Shown piece by piece: positions 4,385-5,886 of a DNA stretch of 5,886 bases. This DNA comes from Anaerolineae bacterium (GTDB lineage Bacteria > Chloroflexota > Anaerolineae > Anaerolineales > Anaerolineaceae): assembly GCA_016213455.1 (NCBI GenBank), contig JACRAG010000496.1, forward strand, positions 1-5,886. The letters are read 5' to 3'. Positions within the stretch are counted from its first letter, which is position 1. Every line of letters begins with the position of its first letter. Below the pieces are notes generated by a model, which ran no database searches, was not told the DNA's origin, and saw nothing but the letters and a program-made list of their open reading frames with translations. A program made the position numbers and the translations under genes.

Positions 4385-5491
4385 ATGAATGCACTGCAAG
4401 AAACCCTGGATGCGCTGACCGCGCCCGGCGAACTGGTGGAACCCCAACCCGACTCGACGGTGCGCTGTGTGGCCTGCGCCCACCGCTGCCTGATCAAACC
4501 CGGACGGCGCGGCATCTGCCAGGTGCGCTTCAACCGCGGCGGCGAGCTGCGCGTGCCGCGCGGGTATGTGGCGGCGCTGCAGATCGATCCGATCGAGAAA
4601 AAGCCCTTCTCCCACGTTTTCCCCGGCAGCGACGCGCTGACTTTTGGCATGTTGGGCTGCGACTTCCACTGCGCCTACTGCCAGAACTGGCTGACCTCAC
4701 AGGCGCTGCGCGACCCGGCAGCCGCCGACAGCCCGGGCTATGTGCGCCCGATCAGCGCCGCCGGGCTGGTGGAACTGGCAATCCGCGCCGGCTGCTCCAC
4801 CATCGTGTCCTCCTATAATGAGCCGCTCATCACCGCCGAATGGTCGGTGGAGGTTTTCCGTCTGGCGCGCGAGCGCGGGCTGCGCTGCGCCTTTGTCTCC
4901 AACGGCAACGCCACCCCCGAAGCCCTGGCTTACCTGCGCCCCTGGCTGGACGCTTACAAGGTGGACCTGAAGAGCATGCAGGACCGCAACTACCGCAAGC
5001 TGGGCGGGGTGCTGGAAAATGTGTTGACCACCATCCGCAGCGCACATGCGCTCGGCCTGTGGGTGGAAGTGGTCACCCTGGTGGTGCCGGGCTTCAACGA
5101 CAGCCCAGAGGAACTGTGGGATGCGGCGCGCTTCCTGGCGTCCGTCTCGCGCGACATTCCCTGGCACGTCACCGCCTATCACCCCGACTATAAAATGGAC
5201 AACCCGGCCACCCCGCGCGCCGCATTAATGCAGGCAGCGGAGATCGGCCAGGAAGCCGGGCTGCATTATGTATATGCCGGCAACCTGCCCGGACGGGTGG
5301 GCAGCCTGGAAGATACGCTCTGCCCCCACTGCGCGGCGGTGCTGATCGAGCGCCGCGGTTATGTCATTCAGCGCTACAACCTGACCGCGCAGGGCGCCTG
5401 CCCGAGCTGCGGACAGCCCGTCGCCGGCCTGTGGCCCGCCGACCCGGCAGGTGTGCGCCTAGACGGCCCAGGTTTTCCGTTGCGGATATAA
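4385..5491 (+). CDS. amrS: AmmeMemoRadiSam system radical SAM enzyme (AmrS)
   Basis: 368 residues from the ATG at 4385. A TTG 18 bases upstream is in frame, but it overlaps the -10 box and is rejected. An N-terminal Cys cluster reads RCVACAHRCLIKPGRRGIC (Cys28, 31, 35, 45). EKKPFSHVFPG follows, then the radical SAM motif CDFHCAYC (Cys92, 96, 99), which binds the 4Fe-4S cluster used to cleave S-adenosylmethionine. Further marks are SYNEP (143-147), YKVDLKSM, VVTLVVPGFND and HVTAYHPDYKM. The C-terminus has CPHC (313-316) and CPSC (339-342), a probable zinc-ribbon-like or extra metal site. The order and motifs match the AmrS family, which resembles pyruvate-formate-lyase activating enzymes and usually accompanies Memo and AMMECR1-domain proteins; the reaction is, to my knowledge, not settled. 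Neither partner gene is in this window. Cytoplasmic, apparently a single-gene unit, convergent with the right-edge gene. Confidence 0.92.
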   Translation: MNALQETLDALTAPGELVEPQPDSTVRCVACAHRCLIKPGRRGICQVRFNRGGELRVPRGYVAALQIDPIEKKPFSHVFPGSDALTFGMLGCDFHCAYCQNWLTSQALRDPAAADSPGYVRPISAAGLVELAIRAGCSTIVSSYNEPLITAEWSVEVFRLARERGLRCAFVSNGNATPEALAYLRPWLDAYKVDLKSMQDRNYRKLGGVLENVLTTIRSAHALGLWVEVVTLVVPGFNDSPEELWDAARFLASVSRDIPWHVTAYHPDYKMDNPATPRAALMQAAEIGQEAGLHYVYAGNLPGRVGSLEDTLCPHCAAVLIERRGYVIQRYNLTAQGACPSCGQPVAGLWPADPAGVRLDGPGFPLRI

Positions 5492-5598
5492 ACCACTTCA
5501 TCAGGCGATTGGACCATCAATCCACCCTTCAAACCCGTGATGACCTGTCGGGGTTGTACCGATTCAGCCTGGGACGGTCTCACCAGCCCGATCCATCT

Positions 5599-5629
5599 AA
5601 AAAAATTCCCCGCCTTTGTGGACGGGGAA
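5599..5629 (-). terminator. Rho-independent terminator for the right-edge minus-strand gene
   Basis: On the minus strand TTCCCCG (5629-5623), a ten-base loop, then CGGGGAA (5612-5606), followed by seven T (5605-5599). The stem is a perfect 7 bp. It lies 25 bases after the stop at 5654. On the plus strand no T-run follows, so it would be at best a weak stop for amrS; no separate plus-strand terminator for amrS is evident in 5492-5598. Confidence 0.85.
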
Positions 5630-5653
5630 CCAGGGATGGCGTTTTCTTATCCG

Positions 5654-5886
5654 CTACGGCGCGTAATAGGACGGCAAGGTTATGGTGGGGTAGGGCGGCA
5701 GGTAGCCCTCGCTGGTGGCGGAAGGCGTGGGGGTCGGCCCGGTGGGGGTGGGGCCGGAAGGCGTGAGACTGGGCGTGGGCGTGACCGGCGTGACCTGAGC
5801 GAAGATCGGCGTGGGGGTGATGCCGCTGGGCGTGGGCGTGTTTAACACACGCGGGAGCGTGGGCACCACACCGCCGCCCCCCACCC
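5654..5886 (-). CDS. Thr/Pro-rich C-terminus of an unidentified protein, 5' part off the right edge
   Basis: The minus-strand frame is open to the window edge and stops with TAG at 5656-5654. The visible 77 or so residues are low-complexity: GGGGVVPTLPRVLNTPTPSG, then runs of TPTPS/TPTGP, ending LPPYPTITLPSYYAP. No folded domain is visible. Such tails are common as disordered stalks or C-terminal extensions of envelope proteins in Chloroflexota, so an exported or membrane protein is plausible, but the family cannot be read from this piece. The GTG at 5884 is probably an internal Val codon, not a start. The frame is credible because of the coherent composition and a strong terminator 25 bases beyond the stop. 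On the plus strand the region is G-rich, with an imperfect repeat GGAAGGCGTG at 5720 and 5756. Confidence 0.7.
   Translation of the reverse strand, partial: VGGGGVVPTLPRVLNTPTPSGITPTPIFAQVTPVTPTPSLTPSGPTPTGPTPTPSATSEGYLPPYPTITLPSYYAP

Noticed and set aside
4182..4394. Minus-strand 70-codon open frame opposite the amrS promoter
   Set aside because: No Shine-Dalgarno site or convincing leaderless -10 box, no recognisable protein pattern, and it overlaps the start of amrS.
5729..5757. G-rich plus-strand tract as a G-quadruplex
   Set aside because: The G runs are explained by Pro/Gly codons of the minus-strand TPTP-rich gene, and four close runs of three or more G with short loops are not clearly present.

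Overview
The window is GC-rich bacterial DNA and most resembles a member of the Anaerolineae or a related Chloroflexota lineage. This is an inference from style. Three proteins carry long Pro/Thr linkers or tails of the TPTPT kind. There is a parvulin lipoprotein of the type found on single-membrane or Chloroflexota-like envelopes. Two genes start only 6-7 bases after a -10 box. The dispersed palindromic repeat is of a kind common in environmental genomes. No rRNA, tRNA, CRISPR array, transposase or integrase was seen.

Layout. (1) Bases 1-1626, plus strand: the C-terminal 541 codons of a KimA/YdaO-type APC potassium transporter with a C-terminal USP-like cytosolic domain; its start lies off the left edge. 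(2) Bases 1734-3449, plus strand: a two-gene operon. It encodes a lipoprotein with a parvulin (PpiC) peptidyl-prolyl isomerase domain, then a single-pass membrane protein with a Pro/Thr stalk and an outer beta-rich domain. A perfect 13-bp terminator hairpin follows at 3470-3501. (3) Bases 3502-4384: a long region without large genes. It holds a composite REP/BIME-like palindromic repeat (about 3618-3773), several hairpins, and on the minus strand a convincing 27-codon membrane microprotein gene (3922-4005) with a strong Shine-Dalgarno site. (4) Bases 4385-5491, plus strand: a radical SAM enzyme of the AmmeMemoRadiSam family (AmrS). (5) Bases 5599-5886, minus strand: the Thr/Pro-rich C-terminus of a gene entering from the right edge, with a strong terminator, convergent with amrS.

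How the parts work together. The lipoprotein foldase and its operon partner both act outside the cytoplasmic membrane and are probably made together for envelope protein folding or surface display. The K+ transporter and AmrS look like independent transcription units. The parvulin lipoprotein gene and amrS show -10 boxes placed for leaderless transcripts. The second operon gene and the microprotein use clear Shine-Dalgarno sites. The most novel item is the 27-residue minus-strand membrane peptide. It has no recognisable family and lies in an AT-richer intergenic zone with a structured downstream region.
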